A stretch of DNA of 64,000 nucleotides, taken from the NCBI RefSeq assembly GCF_008033135.1, contig NZ_CP041335.1:3973925-4037924 (forward strand). The letters are read 5' to 3'. Under the pieces are notes generated by a model that was given only the letters and a program-made list of their open reading frames with translations, ran no database searches and was not told the origin of the DNA. Each line of letters begins with the position of its first letter. The first letter of the stretch is position 1. Of the stretch, positions 33,641 through 42,192 are shown piece after piece. The translations under genes were made by a program, and so were the position numbers. The stretch comes from Chitinolyticbacter meiyuanensis. GTDB taxonomy: Bacteria; Pseudomonadota; Gammaproteobacteria; Burkholderiales; Chitinibacteraceae.

Positions 33641-34755
33641 GCCGGGTGCTCCTGGTCGGTGGGCGCCGCAACCATCTCGTCTGCCATCGCTGCCGGGGTA
33701 GCGCGCATATGGCGCACCAGCTCCAGCTCGGACTGGAAATCGACGTAGTGCGGCAGTTTCAGATGCTGGACAAAGCCACTGGCCTCGACATTGTCCGAGT
33801 GCGACAACACGAACTCGGCCTGCTGCGCCGGCGATTTCACCTCCTCGCCCAGCTCGTCGCTGCGCAGCGCGCGGTCGACCAGCGCCATCGCCATCGCACG
33901 CCGCTCGCCCTCGCCGAATGCCAGGCCATAGCCGCGGGTGAACTGCGGCGGCGCGGCCTTGGAGCCGCCGAACTGGTTGACCATCTGGCACTCGGTCAGC
34001 GTCAGCTCGCCGATCTCGATCGCGAAGCCCAGCTCTTCCGGCATGATTTCCAGCGCCACCTCGCCCATGCGGATCTCGCCGGCAAACGGGTGGGTGTGCG
34101 AATAGCCGCGCTGCGTCGAATAGCCCATCGCCAACAGGAACCCCTCGTCGCCACGCGCCAGGTTCTGCAACCGGGTGGGTCGCTCGGCCGGAAAACCCAG
34201 CGGTTCGCGCGATAGATCGACCGGGGCCGGATCGCCATCGGGCACGGGCTCTGGTTCGATCAAGCCTTCCGCGCCCAACAGATCGGTCACGCGCGGCATG
34301 GCACCGGCTTCGGGCTCGGCGACCGCGGCCTGGGGCTCGCCGCCTTCGGCCAGCAGCGCGAAATCGAGCAGACGCTGCGTGTAGTCGTAGGTCGGGCCCA
34401 GCACCTGCCCACCGGGCAGCTCCTTGAAGATGGCGGAGATGCGTCGCCGCGTGTGCATGGCGGCGGTATCGACCGGCTCGGTGTAACCAAAGCGCGGCAG
34501 CGTGGTGCGGTAGGCGCGCAGCAGGAAGATGGCCTCGACTGCATCGCCGGCCGCCTGCTTGAGCGCCAGCGCGGCCAGTTCTTCGTCGTACAAGGAGCCT
34601 TCGGCCATCACCCGCGCCACAGCCAGGCGCATTTGCGCGCGGATTTGCGCCACGGAGAGTTCGGGCAAATCGGTGTCGCCCCGCCGCGCCTCGGCGAGCA
34701 ACGACCAGGAATTGACGATGGCGGTTTCCCCGCCCTTCACGGCGACATACATCAA
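33637..34755 (-). CDS. phnI: PhnI: C-P lyase core subunit
   Basis: A 372-residue core subunit. With PhnG, H and L, PhnI exchanges the adenine of ATP for the phosphonate in the first step of the pathway. It starts MYVAVKGGETAIVNSW, as PhnI does, and contains GYSHTHPFAGEIRMGEV and LPHYVDFQSELEL near the end. It overlaps phnJ and phnH by four bases each. Confidence 0.96.
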   Translation of the reverse strand: MMYVAVKGGETAIVNSWSLLAEARRGDTDLPELSVAQIRAQMRLAVARVMAEGSLYDEELAALALKQAAGDAVEAIFLLRAYRTTLPRFGYTEPVDTAAMHTRRRISAIFKELPGGQVLGPTYDYTQRLLDFALLAEGGEPQAAVAEPEAGAMPRVTDLLGAEGLIEPEPVPDGDPAPVDLSREPLGFPAERPTRLQNLARGDEGFLLAMGYSTQRGYSHTHPFAGEIRMGEVALEIMPEELGFAIEIGELTLTECQMVNQFGGSKAAPPQFTRGYGLAFGEGERRAMAMALVDRALRSDELGEEVKSPAQQAEFVLSHSDNVEASGFVQHLKLPHYVDFQSELELVRHMRATPAAMADEMVAAPTDQEHPA

Positions 34756-35342
34756 TCCACCTCCACACGCGTGGTACGCGGCAAGGCCGCGAAGCGCTCG
34801 CCCGCCACCAGGATCAGGTCCACACCGAGCGGGAAACGCGCGTGCTGCGCGCGCCAGTCATCCCAGAAACCGGCTGGCAAGCCAGTCACACCCAGTTGGG
34901 CCATGCCGGCGATGCCGGGGCCGGACAAGGTGAGGCCGTGCCCGGTGAGACTGGCCACCTGCAGCACCAGCGTGGCCGAGCGATCCGGATATTCCGGCTC
35001 GCCCTGGGCAAAGTCGGAGAGCGGCGGCATCGCGGCCGGTTGATCGATGAAGACAAAGCGCGCTGTGGCAGGCGCATCGACCAGTGGGCAGGCGCAATGG
35101 AAGCGCAGCCATGGTGCGGCCTCGGGCGATTGCAGCCACACCGGCGTTTCGAAATCGCACAAAGTCAGCGCCACCGCGCCAGCAGCCGGCGCCAGCGGCA
35201 CGGGCACGGGCACGGGCACGGCCAGCGGCCGGTGCAGCGTGTGGATGCGACCGGGATGGGCCAGCGCATCGAGCAATTGGCGAAACAGCGTTTGGGCATC
35301 GTCGACCGGATCGGGCCAGCCGGGCAGCAGGGGGGCGTTCAT
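34752..35342 (-). CDS. phnH: PhnH: C-P lyase core subunit
   Basis: A 196-residue subunit of the PhnGHIJ complex with a fold related to PLP transferases but no PLP lysine. The N-terminal PVDDAQTLFRQLLDALAHPG and the middle GPGIAGMAQLGVTGLP match the family. Its ATG follows the phnG stop closely, and its stop overlaps the phnI start by four bases. Confidence 0.95.
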   Translation of the reverse strand: MNAPLLPGWPDPVDDAQTLFRQLLDALAHPGRIHTLHRPLAVPVPVPVPLAPAAGAVALTLCDFETPVWLQSPEAAPWLRFHCACPLVDAPATARFVFIDQPAAMPPLSDFAQGEPEYPDRSATLVLQVASLTGHGLTLSGPGIAGMAQLGVTGLPAGFWDDWRAQHARFPLGVDLILVAGERFAALPRTTRVEVD

Positions 35343-35343
35343 C

Positions 35344-35790
35344 TCAGTCTCCCCGCGCCATGGTGTAGAAGTTCACCCGGGTGGCCGCAGCCTTGCCGCT
35401 GGCAGCGCTGCGCGCCGCGGCCTGGCGGGCAGCCAGCGGCACGATCAGGCTGCGCCACAGGTCCGGCCGATGCATATCGTGCTGCAGCAGCAGATCGAAC
35501 AGTGCCACCAGCTCGGCATGCCTTGCACTGCGGCCCTGTACATAGCCAACGCCCAGCCGCCCTTCGTCATCCTGCACCGCGCAGCGGGTCACACTGACTT
35601 CGCCCAGATTGAACTGCGCGCCACTGCCGCCGGTGCGTGCCCGCACCATCATCAGCCCGGTTTCCGGGCGGCGCAGCCATTGCAGCGCCGGCAGCGCCAG
35701 CGTGGCCGCAAAGGGTTCCAGCTCGGCCAGCTGCGCCTTGGCCAGCACCGCCAACCAGTGCCGGCGAGCGCCGGCGTCATGATGTTCCAT
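35344..35790 (-). CDS. phnG: PhnG: C-P lyase core subunit
   Basis: A 148-residue subunit. It starts RRHWLAVLAKAQLAELE and carries RPETGLMMVRARTGGSGAQFNLGEVSVTRCAV, the core of PhnG. The ATG at 35790 is supported by AGGAG eight bases upstream. A candidate PhnF operator lies 13-31 bases upstream of the ATG. It is the first gene of phnGHIJK and divergent from phnF. Confidence 0.95.
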   Translation of the reverse strand: MEHHDAGARRHWLAVLAKAQLAELEPFAATLALPALQWLRRPETGLMMVRARTGGSGAQFNLGEVSVTRCAVQDDEGRLGVGYVQGRSARHAELVALFDLLLQHDMHRPDLWRSLIVPLAARQAAARSAASGKAAATRVNFYTMARGD

Positions 35791-35802
35791 AACACTCACT
35801 CC

Positions 35803-35821
35803 TGTATACATATCTATACAA
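35803..35821. promoter_or_regulatory. Candidate PhnF operator in front of phnG
   Basis: Read toward phnG the site is TTGTATAGATATGTATACA, with inverted TGTATA/TATACA halves six bases apart. Its first part matches TTGTnTAGAYA also found before phnM2 (36890-36901) and phnC (43089-43100). HutC-type GntR regulators such as PhnF bind sites of this form. It would overlap the phnG start region. Confidence 0.65.
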
Positions 35822-36125
35822 GTTTCGGAGCGCAGTATGGCCGCATCGGGCCGGCGCAGTAAATCACCGATCCGTGAATCTTTTTTGACGGTGCTGCAAA
35901 GGCGGCGCCGATTGCGGCAACATCGCGGCTTTGGCCCTTTCGGACAGGTGCAGAATTGGGGAAGCGTCGTAGCTTCGCTGCCGCACCCTGATCGCGGCGC
36001 GGTGCGGCTCGCGGCAAAATGGCCCTGCCCAAGCAGCAAAGATCCGACACCGCCGTGTAGCGCCGACGCGCCTAGTCGAGCATCAAGGCTGCTGGAAGGC
36101 CCTTTCAGGACAAGGAGATACGCGC
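35822..36125. other. Divergent phnG-phnF intergenic region
   Basis: Together with the site above, the 335 bases between phnG and phnF hold the two divergent promoters. Nothing codes here. Pho-box-like repeats (CTGTCAT type) were not seen clearly. The phnF start is preceded by AAGGAG. Confidence 0.4.
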
Positions 36126-36854
36126 ATGATCCAGCGCGGTTCCGGCGTCGCAGTCTGGCGCCAGATCGAGCAGGTGCTCGAACAGGAAATTGGCGGCAAG
36201 CACTACCGGCCGGGCGAGCGGCTGCCCACCGAGGGCGAATTTGCCCAACGCTTCGAGGTGAACCGCCACACCATCCGCCGCGCCATCGCCTCGCTGGAGT
36301 CGCGTGGGCTGGTGCGCGTGGAACAGGGCCGCGGCATCTTCTTGCAGGACTACGCCGTCCACTACTCGGTGGGCAAGCGCGCGCGCTTTTCCGAATCGCT
36401 GAAACGCCAGCAGGTAGAGGGCAGCCGCAGCATCCTCAAGGTGCTGGAAATCCCCGCCACCGCCAAGATCGCCCAAGCACTGGCCATCGCCGAAGGCGAG
36501 CCGGTGATCCAGCTCGATACCGTGGGCGAGGCCGACGGCCGGGTGATCAACGTGGCCTCGCACTACTTTGCGGCCGCACGCTTCGCCGGCATCGATGCGG
36601 TCTTCGCCGAAACCGGCTCGATCACCGAGGCACTCAAGCACTACGGCGTGATGGAATACGAACGCCTGGAAAGCCGCATCACCGCCCGCATGCCCGACGA
36701 CACCACAGCGCGCCTGCTGCAGCAACCGAAGCAGCAGCCCATCCTGCAAGTGGAAGCGATCAACGTCACCCTCGACGGCGTGCCGATCGAATTCGGCATC
36801 GGTCGCTTCGCCGGGGATGCAGTGCAGTTGGTGGTGAACAATCGGGAAGGGTGA
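36126..36854 (+). CDS. phnF: PhnF: GntR/HutC-family regulator of phosphonate use
   Basis: A 242-residue GntR protein: winged helix in residues 5-75 (WRQIEQVLEQEI, LPTEGEFAQRFEVNRHTIRRAI) and a UTRA effector domain (about 90-240). It resembles PhnF of C-P lyase loci, including the ligand-domain VINVASHYFAAARF. It is divergent from phnGHIJK and probably represses phn genes through TTGTnTAGAYA-type sites. The ATG at 36126 follows AAGGAG by eight bases. Confidence 0.93.
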   Translation: MIQRGSGVAVWRQIEQVLEQEIGGKHYRPGERLPTEGEFAQRFEVNRHTIRRAIASLESRGLVRVEQGRGIFLQDYAVHYSVGKRARFSESLKRQQVEGSRSILKVLEIPATAKIAQALAIAEGEPVIQLDTVGEADGRVINVASHYFAAARFAGIDAVFAETGSITEALKHYGVMEYERLESRITARMPDDTTARLLQQPKQQPILQVEAINVTLDGVPIEFGIGRFAGDAVQLVVNNREG

Positions 36855-36889
36855 GTGCAATAGGTGGCCACACCTGAATCCACCACTCA

Positions 36890-36901
36890 CTTGTCTAGAT
36901 A
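36890..36901 (+). promoter_or_regulatory. Candidate PhnF operator upstream of phnM2
   Basis: CTTGTCTAGATA, nearly palindromic (core TCTAGA), lies 62 bases before the second phnM-type start. It matches the site before phnG at all but one position over CTTGTnTAGATA. Confidence 0.6.
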
Positions 36902-36962
36902 ACCAATAAAACCGTCATCTGCGTCGGCTAGAATCGGCCTCATCTTCCCGCTGGAGACGCCG

Positions 36963-38117
36963 ATGCCCGCCGCAATCACCGCCCGCCGCGTGCTGCTCGC
37001 CGATGGCGAGTGGCACGACACCACGCTGCAGATCGAGGATGGCCGCATTGCGGCCATTGGCGGACCGGCCCAGCCGGGCACAGTCGACGCCGGTGATTAT
37101 CTGGTGTTACCGGGCATCGTCGATCTGCACGGTGATGCGTTCGAGCGGCAGATCCTGCCACGGCCGGAGGCGGCTTTTCCGCTGGCCATGGCCATGTTGG
37201 ATACCGATCGCCAACTGGTTGCCAACGGCATCACCACCGCCTACCACGGCGTCACCTGGAGCTGGGAGGGCGGGCTGCGCGGACGCGACAACGCAGTTGG
37301 TATCCGCCGGATACTGAACCAGCTCAAGGCCAAGCTGGCCGCCGAGCACCGCATCCATCTGCGCTGGGAAACCTTCAATCTCGATGCCGAGGCCGAGCTG
37401 GCCGATTGGATCGCCAGCGGCCATGTGCACCTCTTGGCATTCAATGATCACCTGGACATGGTGGTGGCGCGGCTGAACGACGACGGCAAGCTGCGCAAGT
37501 ACGCCGAGCGCGCCGGGCAATCGCTTGCGAACTTCCGGGCACTGGTGGAGCGCACGGCAGCGCGCGAAGCCGAGGTGCCCGCCGCGATCGCGCGGTTGGC
37601 CGCCGTGGCACGTGGCGCTGGCGTACCCATGGCCTCGCACGATGACGACACCGTGGCCGAGCGCGAGGCGTTCCACGCCATCGGCTGCAGCATCAGCGAA
37701 TTTCCACGTACCAGCGAGGCCACCGAGGCCGCGCACCGGCTGCAGAGCCCGATCGTGTTCGGCGCACCCAACGTGGTGCGCGGTGGCAGCCATTGCGGCG
37801 CGCCCACCGCCGCCGATATGGTCGCGGCCGAGCGCTGCGATGTGCTCGCTTCCGATTACTACTATCCCGCCCCGCTCGCCGCTGCCTGCCATCTGGTGCG
37901 CGACGGCATCTGCGGCTGGGCCCGTGCTGCTGCGCTGATCGCGCGCAATCCGGCCCGTGCAGCAGGTCTCACCGACCGGGGCGAGCTGGCCGTCGGGCAG
38001 CGCGCCGATCTCATCGTGGTCGACGCCAGCGATCTGACCACGCCGCGCGTGATCGCCACCGTGGTCGGCGGGCGGCTGGTCCATCAAGCCGAAGAACTGG
38101 CAAGGATCGCCGCATGA
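36963..38117 (+). CDS. phnM: Second PhnM-type diphosphatase
   Basis: A 384-residue amidohydrolase homologous to the PhnM at 29429 but of a distinct sub-branch. It has VLPGIVDLHGDAFERQ where the other has LPGLVELHTDNLEKH, and shares MASHDDDT and GAPNVVRGGSHCG with metal ligands conserved. It should also act on ribose 1-methylphosphonate 5-triphosphate or a related compound. It leads a plus-strand operon with the DUF1045 gene and phnN, preceded by a PhnF-type site, and overlaps the next gene by four bases. Confidence 0.9.
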   Translation: MPAAITARRVLLADGEWHDTTLQIEDGRIAAIGGPAQPGTVDAGDYLVLPGIVDLHGDAFERQILPRPEAAFPLAMAMLDTDRQLVANGITTAYHGVTWSWEGGLRGRDNAVGIRRILNQLKAKLAAEHRIHLRWETFNLDAEAELADWIASGHVHLLAFNDHLDMVVARLNDDGKLRKYAERAGQSLANFRALVERTAAREAEVPAAIARLAAVARGAGVPMASHDDDTVAEREAFHAIGCSISEFPRTSEATEAAHRLQSPIVFGAPNVVRGGSHCGAPTAADMVAAERCDVLASDYYYPAPLAAACHLVRDGICGWARAAALIARNPARAAGLTDRGELAVGQRADLIVVDASDLTTPRVIATVVGGRLVHQAEELARIAA

Positions 38118-38803
38118 GCCGCCGCTACGCGCTCTACCTCGCCCCACCAAACCGTCATCCACTATGGGCGCTCGGTTGCGCCTGGCTGGGGCGGGATGCC
38201 GAAAGCGGCGCCCACACGCCACCGCCTGCGGGCATCGGCGCCGCCTGGTGGCAAAGCATCACCGCCGAACCACGCCGCTACGGCCTGCACGCCACGCTGA
38301 AGGCGCCGTTCCGGCTGGCCTCGGGGCAGCACGAGGATGATCTGCTTGCCGCCCTCGCCCGCTTTGCCACCGCGCGCGCGCCGTTCGATTTGCCGCTGGT
38401 GGTGTCCGAACTGTCCGGCTTCGCCTGCCTGCGTCCGGCCGCCGAATCGATTGCACTGCAGGGGCTGGCCGACGCGTGCGTACGCGAGTTCGAACCGTTC
38501 CGCGCCGCGCTCACGCCCGAGGAACTGGCCCGCCGCCATCCGGATCGGCTGGACGACACCGGCCGAGCGCTGCTGGAGCGCTGGGGCTATCCGCACGTGT
38601 TCGAGCGCTTTTGCTGCCATTTCACGCTGTCCGGCACGCTGACCGATGCCGAGCGCGGCCTGCTGCTGCCGCAGCTCGTCAACCGCTTTGCGCCATCGCT
38701 GGTTGAGCCGTTGCGCATCGACCAGTTGGCGCTGTTCGTCGAGGACCATCCCGGTGCCGATTTCCGCCTGGTGCGGCGCTTCGCTTTCGAGGGCACGGCA
38801 TGA
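38114..38803 (+). CDS. DUF1045 phosphonate-metabolism protein (2H phosphoesterase-like)
   Basis: A 229-residue protein of the DUF1045 family found in C-P lyase loci. Two HxT[LI]-type motifs are present: HATLKAPF (about residue 57) and HFTLSGTL (about residue 173), the hallmark of 2H phosphoesterases that open cyclic phosphates. PhnP, which opens phosphoribosyl 1,2-cyclic phosphate, is absent here, so this protein could supply that step. This role is inference. It overlaps the neighbours by four bases on each side. Confidence 0.85.
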   Translation: MSRRYALYLAPPNRHPLWALGCAWLGRDAESGAHTPPPAGIGAAWWQSITAEPRRYGLHATLKAPFRLASGQHEDDLLAALARFATARAPFDLPLVVSELSGFACLRPAAESIALQGLADACVREFEPFRAALTPEELARRHPDRLDDTGRALLERWGYPHVFERFCCHFTLSGTLTDAERGLLLPQLVNRFAPSLVEPLRIDQLALFVEDHPGADFRLVRRFAFEGTA

Positions 38804-39342
38804 GTGGTCGGCTGATCATGGTGGTCGGCCCCTCCGGCGCCGGCAAGGACAGCGTGATCGGTTACGCGCGGCAGGCGCTGGGCTGCAACCGCACCGTGCG
38901 CTTCGCCCGCCGCTATATCACGCGGCCCGCCACGGCCGGCGGCGAGGATCACTTCGCCATGGCCGATTGCGAGTTCCAGGACTGGCTGGAACACGGCCGG
39001 TTCGCACTGGCTTGGGATAGCCATGGCTTGCACTACGGCATTGGCACCGAGATCGATGCCTGGCTGGCCGGTGGTCTCACCGTGGTGGTGAACGGCTCGC
39101 GTGCGCACTTGGCCGAAGCGCAGCAGCGCTACCCGGAACTGGAAGTAGTGCTGATCAGCGCCAGCCCCGCCACGCTGGCCACGCGGCTGGCCGCGCGCGG
39201 CCGCGAAAGCGCGGACGAGATCACGGCGCGACTGGCACGCGAAGCACCGCTGCCGTCCACGCTGCACATCAGCCGGATCGCCAACGACGGCGCGCTCACC
39301 GATGCCGGCGAAGCGCTGCTCAGGTTGCTGCGCGGGGCTTGA
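38800..39342 (+). CDS. phnN: PhnN: ribose 1,5-bisphosphokinase
   Basis: A 180-residue kinase of the guanylate-kinase-like fold. The P-loop is GPSGAGKDS (about residues 10-18), followed by RFARRYITRPATAGGEDH, typical of PhnN. It phosphorylates ribose 1,5-bisphosphate to PRPP, the salvage end of the C-P lyase pathway. Its ATG overlaps the DUF1045 stop by four bases. The gene converges on the minus-strand phnO-like gene, only six bases away. Confidence 0.94.
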   Translation: MSGRLIMVVGPSGAGKDSVIGYARQALGCNRTVRFARRYITRPATAGGEDHFAMADCEFQDWLEHGRFALAWDSHGLHYGIGTEIDAWLAGGLTVVVNGSRAHLAEAQQRYPELEVVLISASPATLATRLAARGRESADEITARLAREAPLPSTLHISRIANDGALTDAGEALLRLLRGA

Positions 39343-39348
39343 GCAGCG

Positions 39349-39783
39349 TCAGCGGATCGGTTCGACCACCAGACTGATGCCGTGCTGGGCAAAACCCAGC
39401 GCGCGGTAGAAGGCATGGGCGTCGAGCCGGCGCTGGCTGGACGACAAAGCCAGTTTGCCGGCGCCTGCTTCGGCCGCCAGCGCCATCGCGGCCTGCATCA
39501 GGCGCTTGCCCCAACCCTGGCCGCGCAGCGCACGGCGCACCACCACGGCATCGACCACCGCTTGGCGCTGGCCGCCATGCACCAGCAGCGGATACACCAG
39601 CAGGCAGAATGCGCCGACGGCTTCGCCTTCGTGCTCCAGCAGGTAGTAGCTGCCACCGGCCGATTCCAGTGCGCGCCATAGCGGCAAGGCCTCGGTCATC
39701 GACAACGGCGGTTCATCGTCGAGTTCGGCCAGCAGCGCCAGGAGCTGCGGCAAATCGGCCTCCAGCGCGCGGCGCACGCTCAT
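39349..39783 (-). CDS. GNAT N-acetyltransferase (PhnO-like)
   Basis: A 144-residue GNAT protein with the acetyl-CoA loop VVVRRALRGQGWGKRLMQAAM and a C-terminal DAHAFYRALGF. PhnO of E. coli has the same length and acetylates aminoalkylphosphonates before C-P lyase. The operon position (phnCDE-phnZ-like-this gene) supports that role, though sequence alone gives only the family. It overlaps the upstream gene by four bases. Confidence 0.8.
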   Translation of the reverse strand: MSVRRALEADLPQLLALLAELDDEPPLSMTEALPLWRALESAGGSYYLLEHEGEAVGAFCLLVYPLLVHGGQRQAVVDAVVVRRALRGQGWGKRLMQAAMALAAEAGAGKLALSSSQRRLDAHAFYRALGFAQHGISLVVEPIR

Positions 39784-40328
39784 GCGCGAACGCAGCGCTC
39801 AGCGATGGCGAGGTAGTGCACGAGCGGCGGCGTTTCCTTGCCGAGTGTCTTGGCGAGGTCGTCCCACTCACGCAGCAGCACCGCATCCTCGGCATAAGGC
39901 TGGGCGATGAACTCGGCGGCCGCTGCCTGGGTGTAGGTGCCCCCCTGCAGTTCCAGGCTGCGCTGCGAGGCGAACGACAACGCGGCGTGATAGCCCGGCC
40001 GGGTCGCGCACAGGTAGCGCTTGGCATCGACATGCAGCTTGATCGGCGCCAGCACCGCATCGTCGAACAACGAGCGCAGGAAAGGCAGCGCCAGGAACTG
40101 GTGCACGTCGTCCACGCCTTCGGCGGCAGGATCGTCGCCCAGCTGGTGCACCAAGTGACCGAAGTCATGTAGCAATGATGCGGTGATCAAGGCATCGCTG
40201 GCGCCGGCTGATTCCGCCAACTGGGCGCATTGCAAAGCATGCGCCAGCTGCGAGACGCCCTCGGCGCCGTAGTATTCCTCGCCCCGGCGGGCGAACACTC
40301 GGTCGATATCGGCAATGCTGATGCCCAC
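39780..40328 (-). CDS. PhnZ-like HD-domain oxygenase of phosphonate degradation
   Basis: A 182-residue HD protein related to PhnZ, a mixed-valence diiron oxygenase that cleaves alpha-hydroxyphosphonates. Y20, E23 and H30 in the N-terminal part, H54-D55, H58, H76, H99 and K103 correspond to the PhnZ ligands and substrate contacts that I recall (Y24, E27, H34, H58-D59, H62, H80, H104, K108). The hydroxylase PhnY, its usual partner, is not in the window. It lies between phnE and the acetyltransferase in one operon. Confidence 0.88.
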   Translation of the reverse strand: MGISIADIDRVFARRGEEYYGAEGVSQLAHALQCAQLAESAGASDALITASLLHDFGHLVHQLGDDPAAEGVDDVHQFLALPFLRSLFDDAVLAPIKLHVDAKRYLCATRPGYHAALSFASQRSLELQGGTYTQAAAAEFIAQPYAEDAVLLREWDDLAKTLGKETPPLVHYLAIAERCVRA

Positions 40329-40360
40329 GGCGGTTTCCTCTTCAGCGATAGTTGATCGCG

Positions 40361-41155
40361 CTACACCACGGCCTTGCGGATGCGCGCCGAGATCAGGTCA
40401 ATCAGCGATACGGTGGCCACGATCATGATCATCACGGCGCAGGTTTCGGCGTACTGGAAACCACGGATAATTTCGTACAGGATCACCCCGATGCCGCCGG
40501 CGCCGACCATGCCGACCACCGAGGCCGAGCGCACGTTCGATTCGAAGCGGTATAGCGAGAACGAGATCCACAGCGGCAGTACCTGCGGGATCACGCCATA
40601 GATCACTTCTTCCAGCCGGGTGGCGCCGGTGGCGCGGATGCCTTCCACCGGCTGCGGATCGATCGCCTCCACCGCCTCGGAAAACAGCTTGGCGAGGATG
40701 CCTGTGGTGTGGATCCACAGCGCCAGCACGCCGGCGAACGGTCCAAGCCCGACGGCGACGATGAACAGCATGGCGAACACCATCTCGTTGATGGCGCGGC
40801 AGGCATCCATGGCGCGGCGCACCGGCTGATAAACCCAGGCCGGCACGATGTTGGACGACGACAGGATGCCGAACGGCACGGCACAGATCACCGCGAGCAC
40901 CGTGCCCCATACGGCGATCTGCACGGTGACCAGCATCTCGCCGAGGTACACCTTCCAGTCGCGAAAGCTCGGCGGGAAGAAATCGCTGGCGTACTGGGCC
41001 ATGTTGCCCGAATCGCGTACCAGATCGAGCGGGCGCATGTCGGCACCCTGCCAGGAAGCGGCGAGCACGAACAGCAGCGCGGCCCAACCGACCAGCGTCC
41101 ACCAGCTGCGTTTGGGGGCGATCGGCACGACGGCCGAGGCGGCAAGATGAGTCAT
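40361..41155 (-). CDS. phnE: PhnE: phosphonate ABC transporter permease
   Basis: A 264-residue inner-membrane permease with about six helices. The EAA-type loop that contacts the ATPase is EGIRATGATRLEEVIYGVIPQVLPL, and the beginning of the core LGEMLVTVQIAVWGTVLAVICAVPFGIL fits PhnE. The ATG at 41155 is preferred to one 42 bases upstream because GGAA lies before it. It is the third gene of phnCDE. Confidence 0.93.
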   Translation of the reverse strand: MTHLAASAVVPIAPKRSWWTLVGWAALLFVLAASWQGADMRPLDLVRDSGNMAQYASDFFPPSFRDWKVYLGEMLVTVQIAVWGTVLAVICAVPFGILSSSNIVPAWVYQPVRRAMDACRAINEMVFAMLFIVAVGLGPFAGVLALWIHTTGILAKLFSEAVEAIDPQPVEGIRATGATRLEEVIYGVIPQVLPLWISFSLYRFESNVRSASVVGMVGAGGIGVILYEIIRGFQYAETCAVMIMIVATVSLIDLISARIRKAVV

Positions 41156-41203
41156 GAGTATTCCGGATGCAAAACGGCCGGGCGAACCCGGCCGCAAAGG
41201 CGA

Positions 41204-42169
41204 TTACTTGGCGGAAAGCTTGGCAAGTTCGGCAAGCTTGGCATTCACCTCGGCGAGCTTGGCCTTCTTGTCGTCGGCGGACAGCGTGGTGTCGTCCTCG
41301 ATCTTGGACTTGGCGCGCGCGAGTTCCAGCTGACGGGTCGGCACCAGTTGCAGATCGCTGGAGGCGCGGAAGCTGCCGGTGTTGTAGATCGCCTTGAGGA
41401 TGCCCTTCTCGCGCTCATCCTTGCCGTAGGTGGTGAAGAAGGTGCGGATCTTGGCCTTGAGTTCCGGCGAAATATCCTTGCGCCACACCAGTGGATCCTT
41501 CGGGATCAGCGGCGACTTCCACAGGATGCGGATCTGCTCGTAGCGCTCGGGGGAGGTCTGCTTGAGCTTCTCGACGATCTCGGTGTTGTTGGTCGCCACG
41601 TCCACCTGGCGATTGAGCACCGCCATCAGGTTGGCCTCGTGGTTGGCATTGCGCACGGTCTTGAAGTGGGTCTTGGGATCGATGTCGTTCTGCGCGAACA
41701 GGTAGTAGCCCGGCACCAGGAAACCCGAAGTCGATTGCGGATCGCCCAGGCCCAGGTTGTACTTGCCCTTGCCTTTGAGCACCTGGTCGACATTGGTGAT
41801 GCCGCTGTCCTTGTGCGTGATCAGCAGCGACCAGTAGCCGGGTGCGCCGTCGGCATCCACCTGCTGAGCGAACACCTCGCCGCCAGCGCGATCCACCGCC
41901 TCGATCGCCGACTTGTTGCCGAACCAGCCGATGTCCACCTTCTTGAAGCGCATGCCTTCGATCACGCCAGCGTAATCGGTGGCGAAAAAGGCATTGACCT
42001 TCACGCCCAGCTGCTTGCTCATGTCCTCGATCAGCGGCTGCCACATCTGCTTGAGCGCGCCGGTCGATTCGGTGGAAATCATGCCGAAGTTCAGTTCCTT
42101 CGGTGCGTCGGCGGCAAAGCCGGGGGCCATGGCAACGAGGGCCGCGGCGGCAAGAAGACGGCGAAACAT
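41204..42169 (-). CDS. phnD: PhnD: phosphonate-binding periplasmic protein
   Basis: A 321-residue solute-binding protein with a signal peptide (about 1-20, ending FAA). LNFGMISTESTGALKQMW and the region GVIEGMRFKKVDIGWFGNKSAIEA form the phosphonate-binding lobe typical of PhnD, and GLGDPQSTSGFLVPG follows. A long charged helix ends the protein. It delivers phosphonates to PhnCE. The ATG at 42169 follows AGGAG. Confidence 0.95.
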   Translation of the reverse strand: MFRRLLAAAALVAMAPGFAADAPKELNFGMISTESTGALKQMWQPLIEDMSKQLGVKVNAFFATDYAGVIEGMRFKKVDIGWFGNKSAIEAVDRAGGEVFAQQVDADGAPGYWSLLITHKDSGITNVDQVLKGKGKYNLGLGDPQSTSGFLVPGYYLFAQNDIDPKTHFKTVRNANHEANLMAVLNRQVDVATNNTEIVEKLKQTSPERYEQIRILWKSPLIPKDPLVWRKDISPELKAKIRTFFTTYGKDEREKGILKAIYNTGSFRASSDLQLVPTRQLELARAKSKIEDDTTLSADDKKAKLAEVNAKLAELAKLSAK

Positions 42170-42192
42170 GGAGTGCACTCCTGGTTGGGGGG

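Noticed and set aside
33641..34768. Upstream extension of phnJ through phnI
   Set aside because: The extension lies over phnI in another frame; PhnJ homology starts exactly at 33640.
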